Shown piece after piece: positions 31,990 to 41,551 of a DNA stretch of 60,342 nt. Position 1 is the stretch's first letter. Each line of letters opens with the position of its first letter. The DNA is taken from the NCBI GenBank assembly GCA_029776155.1, contig JAKOTU010000056.1, positions 1 to 60,342 on the forward strand, given 5' to 3'. A model generated the notes under the pieces. That model saw only the letters and a program-made list of their open reading frames with translations, did no database searches and was not told the DNA's origin. The position numbers and the translations under genes were made by a program. This DNA comes from Bacillota bacterium (GTDB lineage Bacteria; Bacillota; Limnochordia; Darwinibacteriales; Darwinibacteriaceae).

Positions 31990-34044
31990 GTGTCCAGAAC
32001 AATATCTACTCCTCTGCGCTTCCAAGAAGACGGGTTGGGACTTGGGCAGCTGCTTGCCCGCTGGGCGTATTCCCCACCTGTCTGGGGTTTGCTCGGTTTT
32101 CTGCTCGGCAAAAGCGCCATCTTTGGCGAAGTGTGGCCCTTTGGCCTAGCCTTTGCCGCCGTCTGGAGGGGGGAAAAGCGGACCAGGGCAGTACTCCCTG
32201 TACTGGGGGTGGCGCTGGGCCTCACTGCCACCTTGGGGCTTTTCGAGGCAGCCCCCTATTATGCCGCCCTGGCTCTGATCTGCTTGGTACCTTGGAAGGG
32301 CGGCCGGCTGGACGGTTGGCTGCTGGGCGGCGCCTTCGCTGTGAAGGCGGCGGTGCACTATGGGCTGCGCCCCATGCCCATCGTCTTTATTGTGGCCTTG
32401 ACTGAATGTGCCTTTGCCGCGTTCAGCTTGGGGCTCATGAAGTCTGTGGTGGCGCGCTGTATGGACAAGCAGCTGGCCCACCAGGAACTCTTCGTTTTGT
32501 TTGCTTCCCTTACCCTGCTTCTGGGGATCAACTGGTCTTGGGGAGGGTTTAGCCTGAGGCTGTTCCTCGCCTGCTGGCTCCTGGTCTTAGGGGCGCGCCT
32601 GGGAGGCTTGGGTATCTCCTGTGTGCTCGGTCCCACATTGGCCTTGATCTTCCTCCTGTTAGGCGAGCCCACGGCCATGGTGCTGCTTTTGGTGACTGCC
32701 AGTCTGCTCACGGGTTTTCTGCACCGCTTCACCTGGGGTTCCTATGCCGGGGTGTTTTTAGCCATGGTATTCTCGGTGCCAGGGCCGGTGGACGAACAGA
32801 TTCTCCAGTGGTTTCTGGTCCTTTTGGCCGCAGCCTGGCTGGCCGGGAAGGTACCCCGGGAAAGGCTGGATGTGCTGGGCCGCCTTGTTCCCGGCACCGA
32901 GCCCTTTCTGCAGCAGGATAAGGGTCATGATGCCCATTTGAAACAGGTGTTTGATCAGAAAATAGACAGTTATCTCACGGTCTTCGAAGAGCTCCAGCAG
33001 ACCCTGCAGGAGAGCGACCATCCCCTCTTCCAAAAGCAGATGCAGGGTCTGGCTGAGCTCCTCAAGGCCATGAAAACTTCCTTTTCTCCGGAAGCCCACT
33101 TCACGCGAGAGCTGGAAGAGCGGCTGCTGGAGCGCTTTGCCGGCGCAGACCTAGCCTATATCACCGCCCTGCAGTGTCTAGACGGATTCGATATCTATGG
33201 GGCGCGCCGCACCCCCTGCTCCAGCCGGTCCTTCTGCCAGGAAGTGGCTGCGTTTTGCAGCGGAACCATCGCCTCCCAGCGTTATGCGGTGGTGAGCACC
33301 AACTGCGCCTCCGGTACCTGCGGCTTTCAGATTTCCCCCTGTCCCGCCTACCGGGTGGAGATCGGCAAAGCCGCGGTGGCCAGCTGTGATGTCTCCGGCG
33401 ACAGCCAGGTGAGTTTCGAGATTTCTTTCAGCAAAGTGGCCATCGTGCTCAGTGATGGCATGGGGGTGGGCCCCAAAGCCCAAACGGAAAGCAGCATGAC
33501 CCTCAGGCTCCTGGAACGGATGGTCAAGGCCGGTTATGATCTGCGCACCGCGGTGTCTTTGATCAACCGCCTTCTGCTGCTGCGCAATCGGGAGGAGATG
33601 TTTGTCACCATCGACCTGGTGGTGGTAGATCTGTTCACCGGCCAGTTGGAGTTTGTGAAAGTGGGGGCAGCCCCAAGCTTCATCAAACGGGGGCGGGAGG
33701 TGGAGGTGGTCCACAATCATACCCTGCCCGTGGGAGTACTGGACCAGGTGGAGTTGGAGGCTGATAGGAGAACACTGAAGGAAGGCGAATTGTTGATCAT
33801 GGCCACCGACGGAGTGCTGGAAGCGCGGCACCACACAGCTCGCCGGGAGGAATGGATGTGCTGGAGCTTAAAGTCCCTGGACGATGCTGAAGACCCCGCC
33901 ACCCTTGCGGAAAGGATTCTGTACGACAGCATCGAGCTGGCCGGAGGCAGGGTGGATGACGATATGATGGTGGTGGTGGCCCGGTTGGTCCCCGCAGAAC
34001 GGGAGATTGGAGTGTACAGGAGGGTGCAGTCTGGTGGAATGTGA
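31990..34044 (+). CDS. spoIIE: Stage II sporulation protein E, PP2C-type phosphatase
   Basis: A 684-residue membrane phosphatase that dephosphorylates SpoIIAA to activate sigma-F in the forespore and helps polar division. The first 310 residues have about ten hydrophobic segments. The region with FAGADLAYITALQCLDGFDI and the cysteine-rich CSRSFCQEVAAFCSG is the central domain, followed by the phosphatase with the metal motif VLSDGMGVG (D489) and DMMVVVARLVP. B. subtilis SpoIIE has 827 residues, so this protein is shorter. The GTG 31990 is used for GGAG eight bases upstream. It overlaps tilS by 11 bases. Confidence 0.92.
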   Translation: MSRTISTPLRFQEDGLGLGQLLARWAYSPPVWGLLGFLLGKSAIFGEVWPFGLAFAAVWRGEKRTRAVLPVLGVALGLTATLGLFEAAPYYAALALICLVPWKGGRLDGWLLGGAFAVKAAVHYGLRPMPIVFIVALTECAFAAFSLGLMKSVVARCMDKQLAHQELFVLFASLTLLLGINWSWGGFSLRLFLACWLLVLGARLGGLGISCVLGPTLALIFLLLGEPTAMVLLLVTASLLTGFLHRFTWGSYAGVFLAMVFSVPGPVDEQILQWFLVLLAAAWLAGKVPRERLDVLGRLVPGTEPFLQQDKGHDAHLKQVFDQKIDSYLTVFEELQQTLQESDHPLFQKQMQGLAELLKAMKTSFSPEAHFTRELEERLLERFAGADLAYITALQCLDGFDIYGARRTPCSSRSFCQEVAAFCSGTIASQRYAVVSTNCASGTCGFQISPCPAYRVEIGKAAVASCDVSGDSQVSFEISFSKVAIVLSDGMGVGPKAQTESSMTLRLLERMVKAGYDLRTAVSLINRLLLLRNREEMFVTIDLVVVDLFTGQLEFVKVGAAPSFIKRGREVEVVHNHTLPVGVLDQVELEADRRTLKEGELLIMATDGVLEARHHTARREEWMCWSLKSLDDAEDPATLAERILYDSIELAGGRVDDDMMVVVARLVPAEREIGVYRRVQSGGM

Positions 34045-35389
34045 TCTCTTTCCTGCCTTTGTGCAGAACCTGGCAGCCATGTCCGTATCCAAGCAGGACC
34101 GGGTACTGGTTGCGGTGAGCGGTGGTCCCGATTCCATGGCGCTTTTGCACCTTTTTTGGCGTTGGAATGCCCGCAAGATCGGTGTTTTTCACCTGAATCA
34201 CGGATTTAGGGAGACTGCGGCCCGGGACGCGGCCTTTGTGCGCGACTGGTGCCGGGACAAACACATCCCCGTGGAGATCCAGGAGTATGACATCAACCGT
34301 TACCTGGCAGCCAGTGGGGAGTCGAAACAGCAGGGGGCCCGCAAGATCCGCTACCAGCTGCTGAAGAACTTCGCTGAAGCAGGCGGCTTTCACCGCATCG
34401 CCCTGGGGCATCACGGGGATGACCAGGCTGAGACGGTGCTCATGCGCCTGCTGCGCGGCGCGGGGCTGCACGGACTGGGGGGGATCCCCATGCAGCGGGG
34501 GATGTTTATCCGTCCCCTGCTTACCGTATACAAGGAGGAGATCCTCCGCTACTGCCACACTTTTGAAGTCCCCTACGTCCAGGACGAGACCAACCTGGAG
34601 CCGATCTATCTGCGCAACAAGGTACGCCAGGAGCTGCTGCCCCTTTTGGCTGCCGAGTACAACCCCGAGATCGTACCCCAGCTTGTGCAGCTCGCGGACT
34701 TGGCCCGGGAAGATGAGTTAGAACTCCAGGCCAGGGCGGAAGAAATCTGCCGCAGGCACATGCGCTGGCAGAAGGGGCAGCTTATCTTTCCCCGGGCCCG
34801 TTTTCTGGAACTGTCCACGGCCATGCAGCGCCGGGTGCTGCGCAGGCTGTTGGAGATTAACCGGGGGCATCTGCGCCAGATCACCTTTGTGCACATTGAA
34901 GGGTGGCGCCGCCAGATCCTGGAGAACAGCACTTTCCAGCTGGCTCTCCCTCAAGTTTGGGTGTCCGGCAACGTAGATCATATTTTTGTCGGGACATTTT
35001 CGGGTGAATCATGGGAACCTGTGGAACTACCTATACCGGGGCAAGTGCAGGTGGGTGGTTTTACCTTGAGGGCAGAGCTCTGGGAGAAGGACCATCTGCC
35101 GCCTAGAACGGCCGACAGCGAGGATTTTGATCTGGCTCAGCTACAGCTTCCCCTGCTGGTCCGCCCCAGGCAGGAAGGGGACCGCCTGCGTCCCTTTGGG
35201 GGGGCAGGCAGCAAGAAGGTGAAGGACCTGCTTATAGACGCCCGCATTCCTGTGCAGCGGAGGGATTATCTTCCCCTAATCTGTGATCAGGAGAGTATTC
35301 TCTGGATCCCCACCGTCCGCAGGAGCGACCGGGCGCCCCTTACCGAGTCTACACGAAGGGTACTGCGGCTAAATGTGAGTCATTCTTAA
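34034..35389 (+). CDS. tilS: tRNA(Ile)-lysidine synthetase
   Basis: A 451-residue enzyme that converts the wobble cytidine of tRNA-Ile(CAU) to lysidine, so the tRNA reads AUA. The PP-loop VAVSGGPDSMALLH near residue 30, HLNHGFRE and LGHHGDDQAETVLMRLLRG are the ATP pyrophosphatase signature. A TilS substrate-binding and C-terminal domain follow (VRPRQEGDRLRPFGGAGSKK). The GTG 34034 was chosen for AGGAGGG nine bases upstream. In Bacilli spoIIE-tilS-hpt-ftsH are adjacent; here ftsH follows directly and hpt is absent. Confidence 0.92.
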   Translation: MECDLFPAFVQNLAAMSVSKQDRVLVAVSGGPDSMALLHLFWRWNARKIGVFHLNHGFRETAARDAAFVRDWCRDKHIPVEIQEYDINRYLAASGESKQQGARKIRYQLLKNFAEAGGFHRIALGHHGDDQAETVLMRLLRGAGLHGLGGIPMQRGMFIRPLLTVYKEEILRYCHTFEVPYVQDETNLEPIYLRNKVRQELLPLLAAEYNPEIVPQLVQLADLAREDELELQARAEEICRRHMRWQKGQLIFPRARFLELSTAMQRRVLRRLLEINRGHLRQITFVHIEGWRRQILENSTFQLALPQVWVSGNVDHIFVGTFSGESWEPVELPIPGQVQVGGFTLRAELWEKDHLPPRTADSEDFDLAQLQLPLLVRPRQEGDRLRPFGGAGSKKVKDLLIDARIPVQRRDYLPLICDQESILWIPTVRRSDRAPLTESTRRVLRLNVSHS

Positions 35390-35393
35390 TTTG

Positions 35394-35422
35394 TTGTCAC
35401 ACCTCTGCCCTTATGGTATAAT
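35394..35422 (+). promoter_or_regulatory. Promoter of ftsH
   Basis: TTGTCA (35394-35399), 17 bases, TATAAT (35417-35422). It starts just after the tilS stop, so ftsH has its own sigma-A promoter. Confidence 0.8.
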
Positions 35423-35471
35423 TGGATGACGCACTGCTGTTGCCTTGGTATTGGAAAAGGGAGGGCAGAAC

Positions 35472-37412
35472 TTGAACAAACTTCTCCGTGGAATCGGGTT
35501 ATATCTACTCATAGCCATCATTGCCATTTCTATTGTCAGCAATCTCTATTCACCGGGTAGTGTGGCTAAAGAGCTCTACTACTCCGAGTTGTTGCGATAC
35601 ATCGATGAAAACAGAGTTGCATCGGCCCGCTTAGTGGGAGATCAGCATGTGGAGGGTACCCTCAAGGACGGCACGAGTTTTGTGGCCACCATTCCTGTGG
35701 GGAAAATGCCTGATATAGCCGATCGCCTGGAAGCAAAGAATGTCCAGCTGGAAGCGGATCTGCCGCCGCAAGCACCGTGGTGGATGGCTTTGTTACCTAA
35801 TTTACTGTTTGTGGTGATGCTCGCCTTGGTCTGGCTGTTTATCATGAACCAGATGCAGGGCGGGAATAATCGCGCGCTTTCCTTTGGCAAAAGCCGGGCC
35901 CGGCTGCACCATGAGGATAGGCCGAAGGTCACCTTTGACCATGTGGCCGGTGTGGACGAGGCCAAACAGGAACTAATGGAGATAGTGGAGTTCCTCAAGC
36001 ACCCCAAGAAGTTCAATGAACTGGGTGCTAAGATCCCCAAGGGCGTCCTTTTGGTGGGCCCTCCCGGTACCGGTAAGACCCTGCTGGCTAGGGCGGTGGC
36101 CGGGGAAGCGGGCGTGCCGTTTTTCAGCATTTCTGGTTCCGAGTTCGTGGAAATGTTCGTGGGCGTAGGTGCCGCGCGGGTGCGGGACCTGTTTGAAAAC
36201 GCCAAGAAAAATGCTCCCTGCCTGGTGTTCATCGACGAATTGGATGCGGTGGGACGCCAAAGGGGCGCAGGCCTGGGCGGCGGCCACGATGAACGGGAAC
36301 AGACCCTAAACCAGCTCCTGGTGGAGATGGACGGTTTTGAAACCAATGCGGGGATTATTGTTATGGCGGCTACCAACCGGGCGGACGTGCTGGACCCGGC
36401 CCTTTTGCGGCCCGGCCGTTTCGACCGCAAGGTAGTGGTGGACCGTCCCGATCTGCAGGGACGCATCGCTATTCTGAAGATCCATGCCCGCAACAAGCCC
36501 CTGGCTCCAGAGGTCGATCTGGATGTTTTGGCCCGCCGTACGCCGGGCTTTTCCGGGGCAGATTTGGAAAGCCTGCTCAATGAAGCAGCCATCCTGGCCG
36601 CCCGGGCCAACCGCAAGATCATTACCATGGCCGACTGCGAAGAGGCCATTGACCGAGTGCTCATGGGCCCCGAGAAGAAGAACCGGGTGATGAGCGAAAT
36701 GGATCGCAAGGTCTTCGCCTATCACGAGGCGGGCCATGCTGTTGTCGCCCACTTTTCCGAGCATGGGGACCCCGTGCACAAGGTAACCATCGTGGGCCGG
36801 GGCAGCGCTGGTGGTTATACCATGATGCTGCCTGAAGAGGAGCGCTATGTATCCACCCGGTCCAAACTGCTCGATGATCTGGTGAACCTCTTGGGAGGCC
36901 GGGCCGCGGAAGAGCTGGCCCTGGGTGAGATCAGCACAGGTGCCCACAACGATCTGGAGCGGGTAACGCGCATTGCCCGCAAGATGGTCATGGAGTGGGG
37001 AATGAGCGAAAAACTTGGGCCCCTCACCTTTGGCCGGCCCAATGGCGAAGATCTGGTCTTCCTGGGCAGGGACATTTCCCGGGAACGCAACTACAGTGAA
37101 GAGGTGGCGGCCCTGATCGATCAGGAAGTCCGGGAGATTGTGGAGTCTAGTTACGAGAAGGCCGCCAATCTGCTCACGGAGCATCGTGACAAGCTGGATT
37201 TAGTGGCCGCGGCTCTCCTGGAGCGGGAGACCCTCACCCGCGAAGAATTCTTAGCTTTAATGGAAGGTCAAGAACTGCCTGCGCTCCAGCCTGAAATACC
37301 GCCTGTGGTGGAGCCGGCTGCGGCCATCCACGAGGAGGCCAAGAAAGAGACGGCCAAGCTGCGTGGTGAGTTCAGGCGCCCAGGTCCTGATCCGGTGGTT
37401 GGAGAAGCGTAA
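35472..37412 (+). CDS. ftsH: ATP-dependent zinc metalloprotease FtsH
   Basis: A 646-residue membrane AAA+ protease that degrades misfolded membrane proteins and regulators. Two hydrophobic segments (about 7-25 and 105-126) flank an extracytoplasmic loop. Walker A is [13 protein letters not shown] (about 195-207), Walker [16 protein letters not shown], the second region [20 protein letters not shown], and the zinc motif HEAGH at H418-H422. TTG 35472 is used because AAGGGAGGG ends six bases before it; upstream TTG codons have no site of their own. The C-terminus ends with a proline-rich tail. A terminator follows. Confidence 0.97.
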   Translation: MNKLLRGIGLYLLIAIIAISIVSNLYSPGSVAKELYYSELLRYIDENRVASARLVGDQHVEGTLKDGTSFVATIPVGKMPDIADRLEAKNVQLEADLPPQAPWWMALLPNLLFVVMLALVWLFIMNQMQGGNNRALSFGKSRARLHHEDRPKVTFDHVAGVDEAKQELMEIVEFLKHPKKFNELGAKIPKGVLLVGPPGTGKTLLARAVAGEAGVPFFSISGSEFVEMFVGVGAARVRDLFENAKKNAPCLVFIDELDAVGRQRGAGLGGGHDEREQTLNQLLVEMDGFETNAGIIVMAATNRADVLDPALLRPGRFDRKVVVDRPDLQGRIAILKIHARNKPLAPEVDLDVLARRTPGFSGADLESLLNEAAILAARANRKIITMADCEEAIDRVLMGPEKKNRVMSEMDRKVFAYHEAGHAVVAHFSEHGDPVHKVTIVGRGSAGGYTMMLPEEERYVSTRSKLLDDLVNLLGGRAAEELALGEISTGAHNDLERVTRIARKMVMEWGMSEKLGPLTFGRPNGEDLVFLGRDISRERNYSEEVAALIDQEVREIVESSYEKAANLLTEHRDKLDLVAAALLERETLTREEFLALMEGQELPALQPEIPPVVEPAAAIHEEAKKETAKLRGEFRRPGPDPVVGEA

Positions 37413-37430
37413 ACAGCATAACGCATGGCC

Positions 37431-37466
37431 AAAAAAAGTGCACCCAGCATTCTGGGTGCATTTTTG
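37431..37466. terminator. Bidirectional terminator between ftsH and htrA
   Basis: TGCACCCAG (37439-37447) and CTGGGTGCA (37452-37460) form a nine-base stem with A residues before and T residues after, so it can serve ftsH and, on the other strand, the protease gene. Confidence 0.9.
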
Positions 37467-37480
37467 GTTCGGGCCCTTCC

Positions 37481-38713
37481 TCAGCGCAGATAGTCAGGCT
37501 TGTTGCCCAAGGTTACCTCCAGCATCTGGACCTGCCCGCTGCGCAGAATGGTGATGAGCAGTTTATCGCCGGTTTTGTGCTGACTCATCAGATCCTGCAC
37601 ATCATCGATGGTGTAGATATCCCGATCGTTAATGCGTCGGATCACATCCCAGGGCTTGAGGCCCGCTTCTTCTGCGGGTGAGCCCTTCACCACGTCCATA
37701 ACCACCACGCCCTTGTCATCGGGCAGGCGCAGCTGCTGGGCCACGCTTTCGGTAATGTTCTGATACCAGATGCCCAACCAGGGTACGCTCACCCCACCGG
37801 TGGTGATCAGTTCGTCCAGCACTTCTTTGGCCACATTGATGGGAATGGCAAAACCGATGCCTTGGGCCTGGGCATGCACCGCGGTGTTGATGCCGATCAC
37901 CTCACCCTTGATATTGAGCAGAGGTCCGCCGGAGTTGCCCCGGTTGATGGCCGCGTCGGTCTGCATCAGGTTCTTGTACACCTGCGGCCTTCCCGTTTCC
38001 GAATTGTAGATGGTGATTTCCCGGCCTTTGGCGCTCAGTACGCCCACCGTTACCGTGTGCTCGAAATCCCGGCCGTAGGGGTTGCCAATGGCGATGGTCC
38101 ATTCCCCAACCCGGGTGGCGTCGGAGTCGCCCAGGGGCAGGGTGGGGAAGATGTGTCCTTCCTCGTTAAGGATACGCAGTACGGCCAGGTCCAGGGAAGC
38201 ATCGGAGCCGATAATCTCCGCCTCATACTCCCGTTCCAGCCCAGGGGCATCCACGACCACAGTGATGGTCTGGCCTTCCCCCTTGTTGCCCACTACGTGT
38301 TGGTTGGTGAGGACAATCCCCGACTGATCAATAATAAAGCCGGAGCCGGCACTGGTTACCGTCCTCTGGCGAGGCTGGTTGAAGAAAGGATCGTTGAACC
38401 AGAAATCGAAGAAGGAACCAAAGGGATCCCAAGTCGAAAAGGGTCTGCGGTAGGTATCCACCGTCTCAGTGGGCCAAGTGACGGAGATAAACACCGTTGC
38501 GGGACTGGCCACTTCAGCAATGTCAGCGATCACGTACGGATTATCCATGAACATGGGCAGGGCCCGGCTCTGAACAGTGACTGGTGTTTCTGTTTCAGTC
38601 CGGGGCGCTTCTTGAGCCACCAACGTTGTCCGTGGAGACAAATGGGCCACAGCGCCGCTGAGTACCAAGATAACAGCAAGGACGATCAGAACACCCGTGA
38701 TACGTTTGCGCAT
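37481..38713 (-). CDS. HtrA/DegP-like serine protease with PDZ domain
   Basis: A 410-residue membrane-anchored protease of family S1C. After a short cytoplasmic start, a hydrophobic anchor (about residues 5-24) is followed by a linker and the trypsin fold with catalytic H139 (TNQHVVGN), D175 (ASLDLAVLR) and S261 (GNSGGPLL). A PDZ domain (about 310-400, KGSPAEEAGLKPWDVIRRIN) ends the chain. It degrades or holds misfolded exported proteins. Transcribed alone from a promoter whose spacer is an exact palindrome, which suggests stress control by a repressor. Confidence 0.93.
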   Translation of the reverse strand: MRKRITGVLIVLAVILVLSGAVAHLSPRTTLVAQEAPRTETETPVTVQSRALPMFMDNPYVIADIAEVASPATVFISVTWPTETVDTYRRPFSTWDPFGSFFDFWFNDPFFNQPRQRTVTSAGSGFIIDQSGIVLTNQHVVGNKGEGQTITVVVDAPGLEREYEAEIIGSDASLDLAVLRILNEEGHIFPTLPLGDSDATRVGEWTIAIGNPYGRDFEHTVTVGVLSAKGREITIYNSETGRPQVYKNLMQTDAAINRGNSGGPLLNIKGEVIGINTAVHAQAQGIGFAIPINVAKEVLDELITTGGVSVPWLGIWYQNITESVAQQLRLPDDKGVVVMDVVKGSPAEEAGLKPWDVIRRINDRDIYTIDDVQDLMSQHKTGDKLLITILRSGQVQMLEVTLGNKPDYLR

Positions 38714-38743
38714 AATAATCCTCCTCCTGTAATCACTGGTTTA

Positions 38744-38773
38744 ATTATAACTCTTCTCATTAAGAGTGTACAA
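38744..38773 (-). promoter_or_regulatory. Promoter of the HtrA-like gene with a palindrome filling its spacer
   Basis: On the minus strand TTGTAC (38773-38768), 18 bases, TATAAT (38749-38744). The spacer is ACTCTT-CTCATT-AAGAGT on the plus strand (38750-38767), a perfect six-base inverted repeat with a six-base loop. The region also lies before birA on the plus strand. Confidence 0.7.
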
Positions 38774-38785
38774 GGGAGTGGATCT

Positions 38786-39532
38786 GTGAGGGAGCAAGTT
38801 AACTCCATCCAGTGGGGGAAAAACCTGGTGCGGACTATCGAGATCCACCGCGCCTTGGACTCGACAAACGAATTCGGGAAAAGGCGGATCAAAAGTGGGG
38901 GTATTGCCTCGGGCACAGTCCTCTGGGCGCTGGAGCAGACCAAGGGAAAAGGCCGCCAGGGGAGGGTTTGGGAAAGCGACCAGGGTTCCCTCACCTTCAG
39001 TTTTGTCTGGCGCTCTCCAGGGGAAAGCCTTCCTTCAGCCTTGACGCTGGCGGTGGGGTTGGGCTTAGTTATGGAACTGGGGCCCCTTGTGCCCGGGCTG
39101 AAGCTGAAGTGGCCCAACGATCTCTGGGTGGGGACACGGAAACTTGGGGGAATCCTGACCGAAACCCTGCACCGGGCAGGGGACTTATGGCTCGTTGTGG
39201 GCGTGGGACTTAATGTGAACTCTGTGCCGCAAGGGGAGGGCCGGACGTCTTTACGGGAGGTTACAGGTTGCACCTGGACCCGCCTGGGCATTCTCCACCA
39301 GGCTGCCTGCGGTTTGGAACGGGGCTTTGCACTGGCCTGGCGGGGAAGTAATCTGCCCCGCCTCTGCCGCGAGCACGGCAACTTTTTAGATCGGCCCCTG
39401 CTGGTGCAGCAGGGCAGGCGCTGGTTTCGGGCCAGGGCCCGGGATGTGCTGCCCGACGGGCGTTTGCTGCTCGAAGCGGCCTGGGGGAGGTGGGCCGCGC
39501 TGCCCGATGAGATCCGGCTGGTTTTGGATTGA
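38786..39532 (+). CDS. birA: Biotin-[acetyl-CoA-carboxylase] ligase, catalytic domain only
   Basis: A 248-residue enzyme that forms biotinyl-AMP and attaches biotin to the carboxyl carrier protein. The ATP/biotin site is TKGKGRQGRVWESDQG and LKLKWPNDLWVG with GGILTE after it. The usual N-terminal helix-turn-helix of the bifunctional regulator is missing, so this is a monofunctional (group I) ligase. The GTG 38786 follows GGGAG eight bases upstream; the long upstream open frame is a shadow of the htrA gene. The plus-strand transcript probably runs on into the tRNA-Sec gene. Confidence 0.85.
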   Translation: MREQVNSIQWGKNLVRTIEIHRALDSTNEFGKRRIKSGGIASGTVLWALEQTKGKGRQGRVWESDQGSLTFSFVWRSPGESLPSALTLAVGLGLVMELGPLVPGLKLKWPNDLWVGTRKLGGILTETLHRAGDLWLVVGVGLNVNSVPQGEGRTSLREVTGCTWTRLGILHQAACGLERGFALAWRGSNLPRLCREHGNFLDRPLLVQQGRRWFRARARDVLPDGRLLLEAAWGRWAALPDEIRLVLD

Positions 39533-39563
39533 AAAAAGCAGGCAATATGGTAGAATAATTGTT

Positions 39564-39663
39564 GGGAGAATATGAGTTCCTGGTGGGCTCCGCAGGCTTC
39601 AAACCTGTTTGGGGGATAACCTGGGTTATCCTCGGTGGGTTCGATTCCCATATTCTCCCGCCA
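39564..39663 (+). tRNA. selC: tRNA-Sec (TCA)
   Basis: A 100-nt tRNA with encoded CCA. The acceptor stem is eight base pairs long (GGGAGAAT/ATTCTCCC), the anticodon loop holds CTTCAAA with anticodon TCA at 39599-39601, and a long variable arm GGGGGATAACCTGGGTTATCCTC is present. All are diagnostic for selenocysteine tRNA. A discriminator G73 precedes CCA. It lies on the strand opposite to selB and selA, with one base between its end and the selB stop. Confidence 0.97.
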
Positions 39664-39664
39664 T

Positions 39665-41551
39665 TTAGATTGAGGGGGGACGTCTGCCCAGAGCGCGGAC
39701 GTCTCCTTTTCTGATCGTAATACCCTGGGCGTCGAAGTACTCTAGGAAAGCCAACGCGAATTTCCGGCTGGTGCCCAGCCGGTCACGGAAGGCGGCCAGC
39801 TGGAAGCCGTTTTGAAACTCCCCTTCTTCAAAGATGATGGCCGCAACTTTCTGGACAACTTCCCTAGTGGTCCAGTGCTCGTTGGCCAGGGGCACCAACA
39901 CCCCCAGATGGGCGCCCGCGAAAACCAGCTCCTTGGGGTAGCCCAATTCCGCGATGGCGCTTAAGGTCAAGGGCTCATAGGGGTTTTGGGCCAGCAGGGT
40001 GCGCAGTTCTTCCAGTTTCTGCTCTTCCCCGGGGGAAAGGGACAGTTCATGGCCTTGGCGCCTGATGTATCCGTCCACTTCCTTCAACTCCGGAATGGCC
40101 CCTAGAATCTGATCAAAGAGCCTGGCGGGGAGACCTGTGGCAGCCCGCAGTGTTTCTTTGTGGGGGCCGGGGCTCAGGGGATGGGCCCTGTGGAACTCCT
40201 CCACCGTTTCCAGAAGGTACTGGCGGACCTTCTGGAACTGCTGCGGACCCATAACGAATTCTCCCAGCACCAGAAGATCGGGGTGCCGGCTCAGCCCCTG
40301 CCTTTTGAACTGCTGTGCAGGCCAATAGGTGCGGTCTTCTGCCTTGAGCAGGCTGTAGGTTAGGGGATCCGCGGAGCATTTGGCCTGCAGGCCCGCCAAA
40401 TCCAGGTGCGCTTCTGGTTTTTCAAAGGGAAAGAGGTGGCGCAGCCGGTTCGGGCCCACCAAGCGCAGGTTCTGGCCCCGTACAGGGACCGCCTCTTCAA
40501 TGAAGGTGCCACCGCCTAGCGTTTCCTGCAGCTCGCTGTGGCGGAGAATAAAGCGGTCTTGGAACGAGAAATGGGCGGGGAGCTCCAGCTCCAGCTGGAC
40601 AAAGCCCGCAGCGCCGGGAGCCAGCTCCCGGGCACCTAAAACCCGTACCTGGGCCAGGGTTTCCAGGGTGCCCACATAGAGCTTAACCATGTGGCCCGTG
40701 GCTAGGGGCGCAGGTGCCTGGGGCAGCACCTGCACCCAGGCATTGATCAGGGAAAAGTGGGGGCGCTTGCCGGGAAGGCTCAGGTACATGCCCCGGGCCA
40801 ACTCCGCCTTTTCCACGCCCGTGAGGTTCACGGCTAGGCGGGAATGGGGCAGCCCCTTTTCCACAGGCTGGGTGTGGGTCTGCAGGCCCCGGATTCTGGC
40901 CGGCAGGCCCGCAGGCTGGACCAGAACCTCCATCCCCACCTGGAGGGTGCCCCCAAGCAGGGTGCCCGTGACCACCGTGCCTGCCCCCTTGATGGTAAAG
41001 ACCCGATCGATCCAAAGGAGGGGATCATCCCCCTGCTCGTCGCGGTCCAGGGTGCCCAAAAGGTCATTTATGGTCTGTTTGAGCACCTCGAGGTTAAACC
41101 CAGTGACTGCTGAAACGGGGATAATGGGAGCCCCTGCCAAGGAGGTGTCATGCAACCGCTCCGCGATATCAGCCTGCACCAGTTCCAGCCATTCCGCCTC
41201 CACCAAATCGGCCTTGGTCAGGGCCACAACACCGTGCTTGATGCCGTAGAGGGTGATGATCTCCGCATGTTCTTGGGTCTGGGGCATCCAGCCATCATCC
41301 GCGGCCACCACCAGCAGCACGAAATCCACCAGGCCTACCCCAGCCAGCATGTTTTTGACCAGGCGATGGTGGCCCGGTACATCCACAATCCCCACAGTGC
41401 CCCGGGGCAGGGAGAGCCAGGCGAAGCCCAAATCCACGGTCATGCCCCGGGCCTGCTCTTCCTGGAGCCGATCGGGGTTAATGCCCGTGAGGGCTTTGAT
41501 CAGGGTTGATTTACCGTGATCGATATGACCGGCAGTACCCATTATGAACAT
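39665..41551 (-). CDS. selB: Selenocysteine-specific elongation factor SelB
   Basis: A 628-residue GTPase that brings selenocysteyl-tRNA to UGA codons followed by a SECIS element. The first 170 residues are an EF-Tu-like G domain with GTAGHIDHGKSTLIKAL, DVPGHHRLVKNML and LTKADLVEAEW. Two beta-barrel domains follow, and the C-terminus contains winged-helix domains that bind the SECIS RNA. ATG 41551 is used because GGGGAG precedes it; a longer frame to 41782 would run through selA. It overlaps the selA stop by 10 bases. Confidence 0.95.
   Translation of the reverse strand: MFIMGTAGHIDHGKSTLIKALTGINPDRLQEEQARGMTVDLGFAWLSLPRGTVGIVDVPGHHRLVKNMLAGVGLVDFVLLVVAADDGWMPQTQEHAEIITLYGIKHGVVALTKADLVEAEWLELVQADIAERLHDTSLAGAPIIPVSAVTGFNLEVLKQTINDLLGTLDRDEQGDDPLLWIDRVFTIKGAGTVVTGTLLGGTLQVGMEVLVQPAGLPARIRGLQTHTQPVEKGLPHSRLAVNLTGVEKAELARGMYLSLPGKRPHFSLINAWVQVLPQAPAPLATGHMVKLYVGTLETLAQVRVLGARELAPGAAGFVQLELELPAHFSFQDRFILRHSELQETLGGGTFIEEAVPVRGQNLRLVGPNRLRHLFPFEKPEAHLDLAGLQAKCSADPLTYSLLKAEDRTYWPAQQFKRQGLSRHPDLLVLGEFVMGPQQFQKVRQYLLETVEEFHRAHPLSPGPHKETLRAATGLPARLFDQILGAIPELKEVDGYIRRQGHELSLSPGEEQKLEELRTLLAQNPYEPLTLSAIAELGYPKELVFAGAHLGVLVPLANEHWTTREVVQKVAAIIFEEGEFQNGFQLAAFRDRLGTSRKFALAFLEYFDAQGITIRKGDVRALGRRPPSI

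Noticed and set aside
35642..36709. 355-codon minus-strand frame opposite ftsH
   Set aside because: It mirrors codon positions of FtsH; no ribosome-binding site and a serine/arginine-rich shadow composition.
37862..38785. Extended plus-strand frame ahead of birA
   Set aside because: It runs antisense through the HtrA gene; the biotin ligase domain starts only after GTG 38786, where a ribosome-binding site lies.
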